The notes beneath the pieces are model-generated. The model saw only the letters and a program-made list of their open reading frames with translations, was not told where the DNA came from and made no database searches. Source: Bacteroidota bacterium (GTDB lineage Bacteria; Bacteroidota; Bacteroidia; B-17B0; Aurantibacillaceae). Taken from it: a DNA stretch of 64,000 bases. The stretch lies in assembly GCA_016185125.1 (NCBI GenBank), contig JACPOC010000007.1, positions 1 to 64,000 on the forward strand, in the 5' to 3' direction. The translations under genes were made by a program, and so were the position numbers. Numbering within the stretch: the first letter of the stretch is position 1; every line of letters starts with the position of its first letter. This document shows, one piece after another, positions 53,139-62,641 of the stretch.

Positions 53139-53146
53139 CAAATTTA
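53139..53146 (-). promoter_or_regulatory. -7 box giving a leaderless ABC-exporter mRNA
   Basis: TAAATTTG on the minus strand, exact to TAnnTTTG, with four bases before the GTG start. No TTTG is seen at the -33 spacing. Confidence 0.45.
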
Positions 53147-53365
53147 CGCTTTTTGCAGGGTTAATGCCATTATGATTAGTTTTTAATAGGATGGTATTTT
53201 TATTGATAAGTTAAAAAGTAAGCCGTTTATTTTAAAAAACGGAATTTTAAAGGATTTATTGTTGCTTTAGCGATGGTAGCGGCTTCAAAAAAAGCGCGAC
53301 AACTGTTCCGAGCTTTTTGTTAAGAGTTACAATAGTTGTTTACTTAAAAAATTTAGATTACACAT

Positions 53366-53446
53366 AGATGCCTCCTTCTTTGGCATGCCGGAATTAGAAA
53401 ACGTGTGTTAAAGATTGCTTCACTCGTTATTCGCAATGTCGTTTTG
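53366..53446. repeat. degraded dispersed repeat copies
   Basis: AGATGCCTCCTTCTTTGGCA begins at 53366 and matches the AGATGTCTCCTTCTTCGACC phrase at 51210. TTCACTCGTTATTCGCAATG begins at 53419 and looks like the other end of the same kind of intergenic repeat. Both are imperfect, so the element is presumably old. Confidence 0.35.
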
Positions 53447-53460
53447 AAATAGGTGAGCAA

Positions 53461-53490
53461 AAAAAGCGCCCCGTATGGAACGCCTTTTTA
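53461..53490 (-). terminator. intrinsic terminator of icd
   Basis: On the minus strand AAAAAGGCGTTCC folds onto GGGGCGCTTTTT with one bulged G and two G-T pairs across a four-base loop, and it continues into T. It lies about 60 bases after the icd stop. It is nearly symmetric, so it may also stop transcription from the other side. Confidence 0.7.
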
Positions 53491-53551
53491 ATCACTAATA
53501 AATCAAGCTAAAATTTAGAACTAACAACTTAGAATCAAAAACTAATCACTT

Positions 53552-54790
53552 TTAAGCGGTGGCTTTTACCAATGCTTGTTTTAAATTAGCATCAATGGCT
53601 CCTAAAAATTCTTCGGTATATAAATAATGCTCGCCGTGCTTAACATTATTACCATGCGCGCATACTGCAAGGTCTTTGGTCATTTTACCGCTTTCTACTG
53701 TTTCCACACACACTTTTTCAAGTGTTTGAGCAAAGTGTACAAGTTCTTTGTTGCCATCTAATTTACCGCGAAATTCCAACCCTCTAGTCCATGCAAAAAT
53801 ACTTGCGATTGGATTGGTGGAAGTAGGTTTTCCTGCCTGGTGATCGCGGAAGTGGCGGGTAACCGTTCCGTGAGCTGCTTCTGCTTCCATAATTTTACCG
53901 TTGGGAGTAATTAATACAGAGGTCATTAATCCTAATGAGCCAAAGCCTTGGGCAACTGAATCTGACTGAACATCTCCATCATAATTTTTACAAGCCCAAA
54001 CAAAGCTTCCATTCCATTTTAACGCAGAAGCCACCATATCGTCAATTAAACGGTGTTCATAAACAATACCTGCTGCTTCGTATTTTGATTTATAATCTTT
54101 TTGATAGATCTCTTCAAAAATATCTTTAAAGCGACCGTCGTATTTTTTAAGGATGGTGTTTTTAGTAGATAAATATAAAGGCCATTTTTTGTTTAAGGCC
54201 ACGTTAAAACAAGAATGTGCAAAACCGCGGATACTTTCCTCGAGATTGTACATACCCATTGCAACGCCCGCGCCGTTAAATTTAAACACTTCGTGCTCAA
54301 TTACTTTTCCGTCTTCGCCTTCAAACTTCATTGTTAATTTTCCTTTTCCGGGAATAACAAAATCGGTTGCTTTGTACTGATCTCCAAAAGCGTGGCGACC
54401 AACAATTATTGGGGAAGTCCAGTTAGTTACTAACCTAGGAACATTTTTACAAACGATGGGCTCACGAAAAACGGTACCATCAAGGATGTTACGGATGGTT
54501 CCGTTCGGCGATTTCCACATCTGCTTTAAATTAAATTCTTTAACGCGCGCTTCATCAGGAGTGATGGTAGCGCATTTGATACCAACTTGGTATTTTTTAA
54601 TGGCTTCAGCAGCGTCAATAGTTACCTGATCATTGGTTTCATCTCTATGTTCCATTCCAAGATCGTAGTATTTAATGTCAATATCAAGGTAAGGAACAAT
54701 TAATTTGTCCTTAATAAATTTCCAGATAATCCGGGTCATCTCATCACCGTCTAATTCTACTACGGGATTTGCTACTTTAATTTTACTCAT
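53552..54790 (-). CDS. icd: NADP-dependent isocitrate dehydrogenase
   Basis: A 412-residue enzyme of the eukaryote-like homodimeric NADP type. It has [16 protein letters not shown] at the start, the isocitrate-binding [28 protein letters not shown] with the metal-binding acids, and [13 protein letters not shown] near the coenzyme site. It turns isocitrate into 2-oxoglutarate in the citric acid cycle and makes NADPH. The gene is alone, with a good promoter and a terminator. Confidence 0.96.
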   Translation of the reverse strand: MSKIKVANPVVELDGDEMTRIIWKFIKDKLIVPYLDIDIKYYDLGMEHRDETNDQVTIDAAEAIKKYQVGIKCATITPDEARVKEFNLKQMWKSPNGTIRNILDGTVFREPIVCKNVPRLVTNWTSPIIVGRHAFGDQYKATDFVIPGKGKLTMKFEGEDGKVIEHEVFKFNGAGVAMGMYNLEESIRGFAHSCFNVALNKKWPLYLSTKNTILKKYDGRFKDIFEEIYQKDYKSKYEAAGIVYEHRLIDDMVASALKWNGSFVWACKNYDGDVQSDSVAQGFGSLGLMTSVLITPNGKIMEAEAAHGTVTRHFRDHQAGKPTSTNPIASIFAWTRGLEFRGKLDGNKELVHFAQTLEKVCVETVESGKMTKDLAVCAHGNNVKHGEHYLYTEEFLGAIDANLKQALVKATA

Positions 54791-54819
54791 GGCTTAAGAA
54801 TATATAATTTTTAGAACAA

Positions 54820-54850
54820 CAAATGTAGAAAAGCTAATGTATTTACCAAG
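54820..54850 (-). promoter_or_regulatory. promoter of icd
   Basis: The minus strand reads CTTG, 19 bases, TACATTTG. The -7 box is exact, the -33 box one base off TTTG, with ideal spacing. The icd ATG is 29 bases downstream. Confidence 0.6.
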
Positions 54851-54919
54851 TTTTTTTGAGAGAATTTTATTGATTTTTATCAGGCATTTCTTATTTCTCG
54901 CTTAGAAACTCAAACGAAT

Positions 54920-55054
54920 TCGCAGAGATTGCTGAGAATGTTGAGAAATAACAAACCCTCTGACATGTCAATGCTTTGTTTACTCAGTACAGGCTTAGGA
55001 GACATCTTGAAACGGGTGTTTGGGAGGTCTATCTCTCTTTGGTGGAGATGACAG
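54920..55054. repeat. degraded dispersed repeat copies
   Basis: TCGCAGAGATTGCTGAGAA (54920-54938) resembles the CTCGCAGAnnATGCAGAG phrase of the 51-kb gap. GGAGACATCTT (54998-55008) is the reverse complement of AAGATGTCTCC found at 51209. CTCTTTGGTGGAGATGACAG (55034-55053) resembles the flank of such elements. Confidence 0.35.
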
Positions 55055-55198
55055 GATTGCACATGTGGTTTCAACAATCATTTAAATTTACTCAATCGGC
55101 GGCATCCGCGCTATATGCTCGCCACCAATCGTAAATCTCTATCTATTCTTCATGTGGTTAAAACCCTTATCTTTATCAAAAATTTAAATTATTAGCTG

Positions 55199-55855
55199 AT
55201 GAAATTTCATAAAGAAGGTTATATAAGTTTGGTGCTAGTGCTTGTTTTTAGTGTAATTATTATTTTCATAGGGCATCATTTTTTTCCTACTTACGCCATT
55301 GCGCATTGGTTTGCTTATTTGTTAAGCGCTTTTTTAACTATTATTATCCTTCAATTTTTCAGAGATCCTACGCGCGAATTTAAAATGGGGGATAATCTGA
55401 TTATTGCCCCGGCCGATGGAAAAGTGGTGGTTATTGAAGAAACTATCGAACTTGAATATTTTAAGGACAAACGTTTACAGGTAAGCATTTTTATGAGTCC
55501 TTTAAATGTACACATTAACCGTTTTCCTATTAGTGGCATGGTTAGTTTTTTTAAATACCATCCCGGCAAATTTTTAGCAGCCTGGGAGCCAAAAAGCAGC
55601 ACCGATAATGAGCGTACCACCATTGTGGTAAAGCATAATAACGGAAAGGAAATATTGTTCCGTCAGGTGGCCGGTGCATTGGCAAGACGGATTGTGTGGT
55701 ATTGCAAAGAAGGCGATAAAGCCGAGCAGTGCGGACAAATGGGCTTTATTAAATTTGGCTCGCGCGTTGATCTTTTTTTGCCTTTAGGAACAAAACTGAA
55801 CGTAAAGATTGGTGATGTAGTAAAGGGTTCTCAAAGTGTGTTGGGAGAGATATAG
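55199..55855 (+). CDS. psd: phosphatidylserine decarboxylase
   Basis: A 218-residue proenzyme. It has two N-terminal membrane helices (about 8-26 and 33-52), the core IIAPADGKVVVIEE and SIFMSPLNVHINRFP, and the self-cleavage site FGSRVD with Gly187-Ser188, where the serine becomes the pyruvoyl cofactor. It makes phosphatidylethanolamine from phosphatidylserine at the inner membrane. This short form is standard in Bacteroidota. It begins a four-gene plus-strand run. Confidence 0.92.
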   Translation: MKFHKEGYISLVLVLVFSVIIIFIGHHFFPTYAIAHWFAYLLSAFLTIIILQFFRDPTREFKMGDNLIIAPADGKVVVIEETIELEYFKDKRLQVSIFMSPLNVHINRFPISGMVSFFKYHPGKFLAAWEPKSSTDNERTTIVVKHNNGKEILFRQVAGALARRIVWYCKEGDKAEQCGQMGFIKFGSRVDLFLPLGTKLNVKIGDVVKGSQSVLGEI

Positions 55856-55906
55856 AATAAGGTAACGTACAATTTTAGGTTTTAAGCTCGTGCCTTTCAT
55901 AGAAAT

Positions 55907-56881
55907 ATGTCAAAAGTTAAATACAGGTTTAATACAAAATCGCTTACCTACGAGAAAGTCAGGGTTACTTTCCGTGAGCGTTTTTGGCGTGTATTATCCT
56001 ATCTGGCCATTGGCTTGGTATTTGCAACCATTACCATTTTTCTATCGCGCCAGTTTTTACCCTCTCCTTCCGAAAAAAAGCAAAACCGTGAACTGGAAGC
56101 TTTGCAGCTGCAATATGAGCTTTTAAATAAAAAAATGACTCAAGCCGAATTGGTTTTAAAAGATCTTGAAGGCAGAGATGATAATATTTACAGAACTATT
56201 TTTGAGAGTGAGCCTATTGCAAAAAGCATACGTTATGGCGGAAGCGGGGGAAGCGATAAGTACAGCGCTTTTAATAATTATGATAATTCTGAATTGTTGA
56301 TTTCAACAACCGAACGATTAGACCGATTAACAAAACGCTTATACATTCAATCTAAATCATTTGATGAAGTGGTTAGTCTTGCCAAAAGCAAACAAAAACT
56401 AATAGCTTCCATTCCTGCCATAATGCCTATCAATCAGAAAGACCTGGCGCACGCTGTTACAAGTGGCTTCGGCTGGCGCACACATCCTATTTATAAAACC
56501 CAGGAGTTTCATCCGGGAATGGATTTTGCGGCGGAACAAGGCACGCCCATATACTCAACAGGAGATGGAGTAGTGGAGAGGGCAGATAATTTAGCGCAGG
56601 GGTACGGTAATCATGTTGTTATTAACCATGGATTTGGATATCAGACCTTGTACGGGCATATGAGCCGAATTAAGGCAAGGCAGGGGCAAAAAGTTTTGCG
56701 TGGAGAATTGATAGGTTATGTTGGCAGCACAGGCTTAAGTACCGCTCCTCATTTGCACTATGAAGTGATAAAAAATGCCGAAAAAGTAAATCCTATTAAT
56801 TTTTATTATAACGATCTTTCTCCCGAACAATATCAACTCTTGGTTGAACTTTCTAAAAATTCATCTCAATCATTTGATTAA
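55907..56881 (+). CDS. M23-family murein endopeptidase
   Basis: A 324-residue protein with a cytoplasmic N-terminus, one membrane helix (about 31-47), a coiled-coil stretch (about 57-92) and a C-terminal LytM domain (about 180-300). The zinc ligands are His202 and Asp206 in FHPGMDF and His284 in PHLHYE, with His282 as the catalytic His; all are present. It cuts peptide cross-links in murein. It starts 51 bases after psd and ends one base before the permease ATG. Confidence 0.92.
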   Translation: MSKVKYRFNTKSLTYEKVRVTFRERFWRVLSYLAIGLVFATITIFLSRQFLPSPSEKKQNRELEALQLQYELLNKKMTQAELVLKDLEGRDDNIYRTIFESEPIAKSIRYGGSGGSDKYSAFNNYDNSELLISTTERLDRLTKRLYIQSKSFDEVVSLAKSKQKLIASIPAIMPINQKDLAHAVTSGFGWRTHPIYKTQEFHPGMDFAAEQGTPIYSTGDGVVERADNLAQGYGNHVVINHGFGYQTLYGHMSRIKARQGQKVLRGELIGYVGSTGLSTAPHLHYEVIKNAEKVNPINFYYNDLSPEQYQLLVELSKNSSQSFD

Positions 56882-56882
56882 T

Positions 56883-58220
56883 ATGTCCCGCCACAAAATC
56901 GGATTTAATACTGCGGTTTCTATTGTTATTGCCAATATGATAGGCACCGGCGTTTTTACAAGTCTTGGCTTTCAGGTTTTAGGAATAGAAAGTGGCTTTG
57001 CAATTTTGGCGCTTTGGATAGTGGGAGGGTTTATTGCATTATGCGGAGCACTTACCTACGGTGAAATAAGTTCCGCTTTTCCAGAGAGTGGTGGCGAGTA
57101 TAATTATCTTTCCAAATTGTACCATCCTGCTATTGGCTTTATAAGCGGCTGGGTAAGTGTAAGTGTTGGCTTCGCGGCACCAATAGCAGCCGCCTCTGTG
57201 GCATTGGGGCAATATGTTACAAAAATTTATCCGCAGGTAAATGCAACAATTTTATCATTAAGTGTTATTGCTGTTATAACAGCTGTACATTCTGTTAATT
57301 TAAAAGCCGGAAGTTTATTTCAAAGAATATTTACTGTTGTAAAAATAGTTTGTATTGTTATGTTTATTGGCTTTGGTTTGTTTCATGTGCCTTCTCACAC
57401 GGTAGATTACAGTGCAAGCCCATTTGCGTGGAAAGATATTTTTTCCTCCGCTTTTGCTGTTTCATTAATTTATGTTACTTACGCTTATAGCGGATGGAAC
57501 GCCGCCACATACATTTCGGGAGAAATTGAAAATTCTAAAAAGAACTTACCGCGCGCCCTTTTTGTTGGCACGCTTGTAGTGATGGTTATTTATACAGTTT
57601 TAAATTTCGTGTTTTTATATTCAGTACCTATTCTTGAATTAAAAGGCGTTCTCGAAGTGGGATATTTGAGCGCCAATAAAATTTTTGGTTTACAGGTGGG
57701 ACAATTTATGAGTTTGGTTATCGCGCTCTTATTGGTTTCAACCATTAGTGCCATGGTGCTTGCCGGACCGCGTGTAATGCAAAGTATGGGTAATGATATA
57801 AAAGGATTAAGATTCTTTGCTGCTTCCAATAAAAATAATGTTCCTTATGTTGCAATCATATTTCAATCATCCATAGCAGTTATCCTTGTACTCACCTCTT
57901 CCTTTCAATCGCTTATAACGTACGTGGGCTTTACCTTAAATTTATTTACATTTTTAACTGTTCTCGGGATTTTTATTTTACGTGTAAAATTTAAGCATGT
58001 GCAAACTACTTATAAAACATTTTTGTATCCGGTAACGCCAATTCTCTTTTTAATAATAGTGCTGTATATTCTTATTCATATTATGATTGAAAGGCCAACA
58101 GAATCGTTATTTGGTTTGGCTACCGTATTGATTGGATTGTTGATCTATTTTTTAACTAATACTAAAAAAGATAAAACCATATTATCCATATCTGAAAATG
58201 CACCTACTTCTCCGGATTAG
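56883..58220 (+). CDS. APC-superfamily amino acid permease
   Basis: A 445-residue transporter with about twelve membrane helices. The first helix has the GTGVF substrate-binding break (NMIGTGVFTSLG), and GGEYNYLSKLYHPAIGFISGW follows helix 2. Members are proton-coupled importers or exchangers of amino acids or amines; specificity is not readable. The start is the ATG at 56883; an earlier in-frame ATG at 56844 lies inside the peptidase gene and is unlikely. Its stop overlaps the next gene by 23 bases. Confidence 0.88.
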   Translation: MSRHKIGFNTAVSIVIANMIGTGVFTSLGFQVLGIESGFAILALWIVGGFIALCGALTYGEISSAFPESGGEYNYLSKLYHPAIGFISGWVSVSVGFAAPIAAASVALGQYVTKIYPQVNATILSLSVIAVITAVHSVNLKAGSLFQRIFTVVKIVCIVMFIGFGLFHVPSHTVDYSASPFAWKDIFSSAFAVSLIYVTYAYSGWNAATYISGEIENSKKNLPRALFVGTLVVMVIYTVLNFVFLYSVPILELKGVLEVGYLSANKIFGLQVGQFMSLVIALLLVSTISAMVLAGPRVMQSMGNDIKGLRFFAASNKNNVPYVAIIFQSSIAVILVLTSSFQSLITYVGFTLNLFTFLTVLGIFILRVKFKHVQTTYKTFLYPVTPILFLIIVLYILIHIMIERPTESLFGLATVLIGLLIYFLTNTKKDKTILSISENAPTSPD

Positions 58221-59427
58221 TGTAATGCTGTTTTTTGTACCTGTGAATTTAAAGGCGCAAACATCTCTATTCCTCGATAGTCTTTTGCGAACGAATATGT
58301 CAAATTTTGCACAGGTGTTTGCTAATCCTGATAAATTCAAAGTGCAGATTATTTACACTCAAATAAATCGTGATAAAAAAAATAAGCCTTTTTTTACCGA
58401 GTATACTTTAAATACATCTGATAAATATATTTATCCTGCAAGCACCGTTAAGCTTCCCGTTAGTTTAATTGCTTTAATGAAGCTTGAGGAGCTTAATATT
58501 AAACCTGCAACCATTATGATAACCGATAGTGCTTTTTATTGTCAGAAAAAAGTAACCAAGGATTCAACTGCAGAAAACGGTAAACCAAGCATTGAAAATT
58601 ATATAAAAAAAATGTTTTTGGTGAGTGATAATGTGGCCTGCGCCCGCGTATATGAATTTGTGGGGCATGATTACGCCCATCAAAAGCTAAAAGAAATGGG
58701 CTATAACAATATAAGATTATTTAATCGCTTAGATGGTCAATGTCCGGGAGACACCTCAAAAACAACTCCTCCTGTTTATTTTTTAAACGAGAATAATGAT
58801 ACTATTTATAAACAAGCTTTAACTCTGCCAAATGAAAAGTTTAAACATCCCATTAGTAATTCTAAAATAGGAAAAATTAAAATGGCTAATAACCAATTTG
58901 TTTCCAAGGATTTTTCGACTCATAATTATTTAACACCAACTGATCTACATTCCATAATGAAAAAGCTTGTTTTTAATGAATATTTGGGAAAGCATGAAAA
59001 AATTAAACTTAGTAATGCCGGCAGACTATTTATGTTAAGATACCTCGGGCTTTATCCTAAGGAAAGTATGTTTCCGAAATATGATAAAAAAATATATTAT
59101 GATTCTTATAAAAAATATTTTTTATATGGAAGCTCAGTAGCTACAATAAAACAGGATAGTATTCGTATTTTTAATATCGTGGGCAGGGCTTACGGCTTTT
59201 TGATTGACTGCGCTTACATTGTAGATTTTAAAAATAATATTGAATATTTATTGACCGCCTGCATTTATGTAAATGAAAAAAATACGTTCGGGAGCGGTAA
59301 ATATGAGTATGATAAGTTAGGCTTACCCTTTTTAAAAGAACTTAGTTGGAGTTTGTATAACTTTGAAAGGACAAGGCTCAAAGATTTTGCTCCTAATCTA
59401 AGTGAATTTAAAGAGTTACTCCGGTAA
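58198..59427 (+). CDS. class-A-beta-lactamase-like serine hydrolase
   Basis: A 409-residue exported protein with a signal peptide (1-20). It has the active-site S-x-x-K as Ser82 and Lys85 in ASTVKLP and an SDN motif at 143-145 (LVSDNVA). The KTG motif of true class A enzymes is replaced by GRAYG before the strand LIDCAYIVDF, and a long extra middle region makes it larger than the usual 290. It may act on murein or a peptide and need not give antibiotic resistance. It overlaps the permease gene by 23 bases and joins the M23 peptidase in one transcript. Confidence 0.75.
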   Translation: MHLLLRISVMLFFVPVNLKAQTSLFLDSLLRTNMSNFAQVFANPDKFKVQIIYTQINRDKKNKPFFTEYTLNTSDKYIYPASTVKLPVSLIALMKLEELNIKPATIMITDSAFYCQKKVTKDSTAENGKPSIENYIKKMFLVSDNVACARVYEFVGHDYAHQKLKEMGYNNIRLFNRLDGQCPGDTSKTTPPVYFLNENNDTIYKQALTLPNEKFKHPISNSKIGKIKMANNQFVSKDFSTHNYLTPTDLHSIMKKLVFNEYLGKHEKIKLSNAGRLFMLRYLGLYPKESMFPKYDKKIYYDSYKKYFLYGSSVATIKQDSIRIFNIVGRAYGFLIDCAYIVDFKNNIEYLLTACIYVNEKNTFGSGKYEYDKLGLPFLKELSWSLYNFERTRLKDFAPNLSEFKELLR

Positions 59428-59447
59428 ATTGATGTAGAAGGGAGTAT

Positions 59448-60356
59448 TTAAAAATAAATCATTCCTAAGCTCCCGCAGATTCCCTTCACAAGCATTAGCC
59501 CGTCCACCACAATTAAATAATAGAGGAGCGAACGTTTTAAATGCAGTGAATAAGCCGTAAGTAAAACTAAAACAAAGGGTACTACATTTAACAAAATCTT
59601 TATTGGATGAAAGTTTTGATGGTGACCATACCATACAAAAGTACCAAGTCCTATAATGCAAAGCGGAAGAATGATAAATAAAATTGTGTTTCTTAAACCG
59701 AACTTTACGGCGAATGTATGGAGGTTTAATTCTGAATCCGAAACATAATCCTTAATGTCAAACATAATACACAATACAGAAACGAACATGAAATTTTTCA
59801 GAAATAATAATGAACTGAGGACGGTTATTTCAAACGAATTATTTTTTTCAAGCGAATAAAAAATTAACGGATAAATTGTTACTAAGCCCGCCCAGGCAAA
59901 TCCAATTATAAAAGGTTTCAGCCATCCAATATTTCTTAAGCTGTATCGTGTTCCGCTTACACCATAATATAACAGGCCTACTAAAGGAAATAAAATAATC
60001 AAAAAAAATTGCAAAGGTTTTATAGAAAATAATGAACTCCAATGATGTTGGATAAAAACTATTCCGTATACTATTGCCAAAAAAGACAAAAGTGCCTGAC
60101 TTGTAAGCACTACTATTTTATTCTTCTTGTACCACAGCGTTCTTTCATTGACACTATTAGCGGATGTTTCTGAAATATAGGCCCATGAGTAAAACACCAC
60201 GGTGATACAAAATACTGTAATAAAATAAAAAGGGTTGTGTAATGGTAGATGTTGTTGTAGCATTGCTTCTATACTTAGTGCAATAGCGCATACACCGTAA
60301 AAATAATTTCCGTAGAAAATAAATTTGGTTACAGGATTATTATAGAAAGCGGACAT
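59448..60356 (-). CDS. UbiA-family-like membrane protein
   Basis: A 302-residue integral membrane protein with about eight helices. The second aspartate motif of UbiA prenyltransferases is recognisable (FDIKDYVSDSE, near 200), but the first (NDxxDxxxD) is replaced by ISETSANSVNER. UbiA enzymes attach isoprenoid chains to quinone or other aromatic heads using Mg2+ bound by both motifs, so activity here may be altered or lost. It follows the FecA-like receptor gene after 47 bases and may share its transcript. Confidence 0.6.
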   Translation of the reverse strand: MSAFYNNPVTKFIFYGNYFYGVCAIALSIEAMLQQHLPLHNPFYFITVFCITVVFYSWAYISETSANSVNERTLWYKKNKIVVLTSQALLSFLAIVYGIVFIQHHWSSLFSIKPLQFFLIILFPLVGLLYYGVSGTRYSLRNIGWLKPFIIGFAWAGLVTIYPLIFYSLEKNNSFEITVLSSLLFLKNFMFVSVLCIMFDIKDYVSDSELNLHTFAVKFGLRNTILFIILPLCIIGLGTFVWYGHHQNFHPIKILLNVVPFVLVLLTAYSLHLKRSLLYYLIVVDGLMLVKGICGSLGMIYF

Positions 60357-60403
60357 AGTAAACAGATTTGCTTACTGCAAATGTAAGATGTTTAAGCAAT
60401 TTT

Positions 60404-62641
60404 TTAGAACTTAAATTGTACTGTTAAGTATATGTTTACAGGATCAGCAGGTAAAATTCCGGGTCCCGGAAAACCTTCTGTTCTTCTTGTGAAATAAACA
60501 GAGTTGGTGGCATTGTTAAGGCCGGTAAAAATACCAATGAACTTGTAGGTATAGCCTGCAGAAAAATCGACTACACTGTATGCCGGAATAATTCCATATA
60601 TGGCTGAAGTTGAAGAGACGGCATTTGTAGCATCTGAAAACTGTTCTGACGTGTAAGCATATTGAGCTGTGATGCTGAATTTTTTGTAAGCGTATGTTAT
60701 TCCTGTCCTAACGATCATATCAGGGACGTACTCAACTTTTTTTCCGGTATAAGCCGTTTGTTGTCCTCCAGTATAAATTGCATTGAGGTAAGCGAAATTA
60801 ATAAAAGTTGATAATTTGTGTTTTGAATTTTTATTAAAGAGCTTTACCCAATCTAGTTCAACAAATGCCTCTATGCCTAAATTTCTGCTATCACTTACAT
60901 TGGTGCGGTAACGGATAATGTTATAGGAAATGGTATCTCTTGTCAGGATCATTCCAATTCTATCGTTATATTTTAATAAAAAACCACTTACATCAAAATA
61001 TAAAAGGTCTTTAAAAATTCCTCTAAATCCACCATCTGCAGTAAATCCTGTTTCATCCTTCAGGTTGGGATCTACGGCGTAATTTGGGTTGTTAACGCGC
61101 ATATCATTAAAATTAATTGAGCGGTAATTCTGACTGAAGTTGGCGTACCCTTCCAGCCAGTTGGTAATTTTTAATTGCGTTCCTATTCCAGCCAACACAA
61201 AACTTCTTGTGTTAGAACGATTGTCTTGAACGCGCGTGTCCAATAAAATATTTCCTGCAAGATCGCGATTAATAAGCCGATAATAGCCTTCAGACGATGT
61301 GGTAATGTTCTCAAAACGTATTCCCGGGGTAAGGTTCCAATTCTTTGTAAGCTGAAAAATATTTTCGGCAAACACCGCCACGTTAGATGACGGAAAAATG
61401 TAAGAAGAATTTTCAGGGTTATTCTCATTTAAAAAATTAAAGTTTGAGCCATCAGATTTATCAGCATCTCCTTGTTTGCGTTTAGTATTCCCTTTATAAA
61501 CGCGCGCGCCCATTAAAAAATTACTTTGCTGCTTTAAAAAAGTGTACCTACGGAGTAAACGTATCTCCGAACCAAAGTTATTATAAGTGTCCCTTAAAAT
61601 GTTTCTATATTTTGATGTATCGTCTGTTCTATCGGGGCGGCCTAAATAGCCTAGTGCGTCGCGCCCCGCGGAGAGCCCAAATCCTAAAATGGTTAAGCGA
61701 GTTTTTTCATTTATTTTATAATCAACTGAAACTGAATATAGATTCCAGTTTACTTTAAACCAATTGCGGCTACGTGTACTCTTAACAGGATCAGAATTAA
61801 ATTGCGCATCGGTAAGTCCGCCGGGTTGCTGCGAAACATAATTTAAAAAAGTATACTCCCCTTTAATAAAGAGTTTTTCATTTACCTGGTATTTTATACT
61901 GGCAAAGGCATTGTGCGAATTTATAGCGGAATTCGGACGCCAGCCATCATAATTTTTGTATTGGTAAAAAGTATTGTAGGAAATTTTTTTAACTGTTCCT
62001 GAGAGTTGATTAAAGGAATTATAAAATCCGTATGAGCCGCCGGTTTGCCTGAAGTTGCCGGAAAATTTTTTCGATTTTGGTGCGTCGTTAAATTTGTAAT
62101 TGATCATGCCGCCAAATTGTGTTCCATATTGCAGGCTCGCTGCCCCGCGTAATATTTCAATGCGTTCAATGGCTTCCGTTGGGGGAGTATAATAACTTTC
62201 AGGATAACCAAGTGCGTCGGCTGAAATATCGTAACCGTTTTGCCGCATATTAAAATTTGAAACCCGGTTAGGATTTAATCCTCTGCCGCCAATACCTATC
62301 TGAGTTCCTGAGCCATCGTTTTCGAAAATATTTATCCCTGCCACTTTAGAAAAAACCTGCCTGCTGTTATTAGCTGCAAGATTAGCGTTAAGGTCACCTA
62401 CATAAATAGCTTCGGTTTTTTTACCTGCGTAAATAGCAGTGCCCTCCACGTTATTTAGCCTTGCGATACCAAATGAATTATCTTTTTTAACTGTTACTTC
62501 CACTTCATTCAGATCAATGTCTTTTTTTTTCTTTTTATTTATAGAATCAATGGTAAGTGAATCCGTTTGTGATTGACACAAAAACGAAAAGAGAAAGAAA
62601 ATATTAAACAGTATTACTTTCATTAGTAACTTTTGACCCAA
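60404..62641 (-). CDS. FecA-like TonB-dependent outer-membrane receptor
   Basis: A 745-residue receptor with a signal peptide (about 1-24), a plug with TEAIYVGDLNANLA and IGIGGRGLNPNRVSNFNMRQ and GAASLQYGTQFGG, and a 22-strand barrel ending TRRTEGFPGPGILPADP and LTVQFKF, the C-terminal pattern of the FecA (ferric citrate) group. The likely ligand is a ferric chelate. It overlaps the HTTM gene by 19 bases, so the two are coupled. Confidence 0.87.
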   Translation of the reverse strand: MGQKLLMKVILFNIFFLFSFLCQSQTDSLTIDSINKKKKKDIDLNEVEVTVKKDNSFGIARLNNVEGTAIYAGKKTEAIYVGDLNANLAANNSRQVFSKVAGINIFENDGSGTQIGIGGRGLNPNRVSNFNMRQNGYDISADALGYPESYYTPPTEAIERIEILRGAASLQYGTQFGGMINYKFNDAPKSKKFSGNFRQTGGSYGFYNSFNQLSGTVKKISYNTFYQYKNYDGWRPNSAINSHNAFASIKYQVNEKLFIKGEYTFLNYVSQQPGGLTDAQFNSDPVKSTRSRNWFKVNWNLYSVSVDYKINEKTRLTILGFGLSAGRDALGYLGRPDRTDDTSKYRNILRDTYNNFGSEIRLLRRYTFLKQQSNFLMGARVYKGNTKRKQGDADKSDGSNFNFLNENNPENSSYIFPSSNVAVFAENIFQLTKNWNLTPGIRFENITTSSEGYYRLINRDLAGNILLDTRVQDNRSNTRSFVLAGIGTQLKITNWLEGYANFSQNYRSINFNDMRVNNPNYAVDPNLKDETGFTADGGFRGIFKDLLYFDVSGFLLKYNDRIGMILTRDTISYNIIRYRTNVSDSRNLGIEAFVELDWVKLFNKNSKHKLSTFINFAYLNAIYTGGQQTAYTGKKVEYVPDMIVRTGITYAYKKFSITAQYAYTSEQFSDATNAVSSTSAIYGIIPAYSVVDFSAGYTYKFIGIFTGLNNATNSVYFTRRTEGFPGPGILPADPVNIYLTVQFKF

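Larger units (their letters stand above)
53135..53551. other. gene-free gap with degraded repeats and a terminator
   Basis: This 417-base gap lies between icd and the ABC exporter gene. It holds the exporter's -7 box (53139-53146), a hairpin CCGTTT/AAACGG (53223-53242) without a T run, repeat-like phrases at 53366-53389 and 53418-53446, and the icd terminator (53461-53490). No coding frame is convincing. Confidence 0.5.
54791..55198. other. gene-free gap with degraded repeats
   Basis: This 408-base gap between the divergent icd and psd genes holds the icd promoter (54820-54850), repeat-like phrases at 54920-55054, and a possible weak psd -7 box TATCTTTA (55168-55175). No coding frame or RNA gene is visible. 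Confidence 0.5.

Noticed and set aside
53223-53242. Hairpin CCGTTT/AAACGG as a terminator
   Set aside because: It is not followed by a T run on either strand and is far from the stop of any gene; the better stem at 53461 serves icd.
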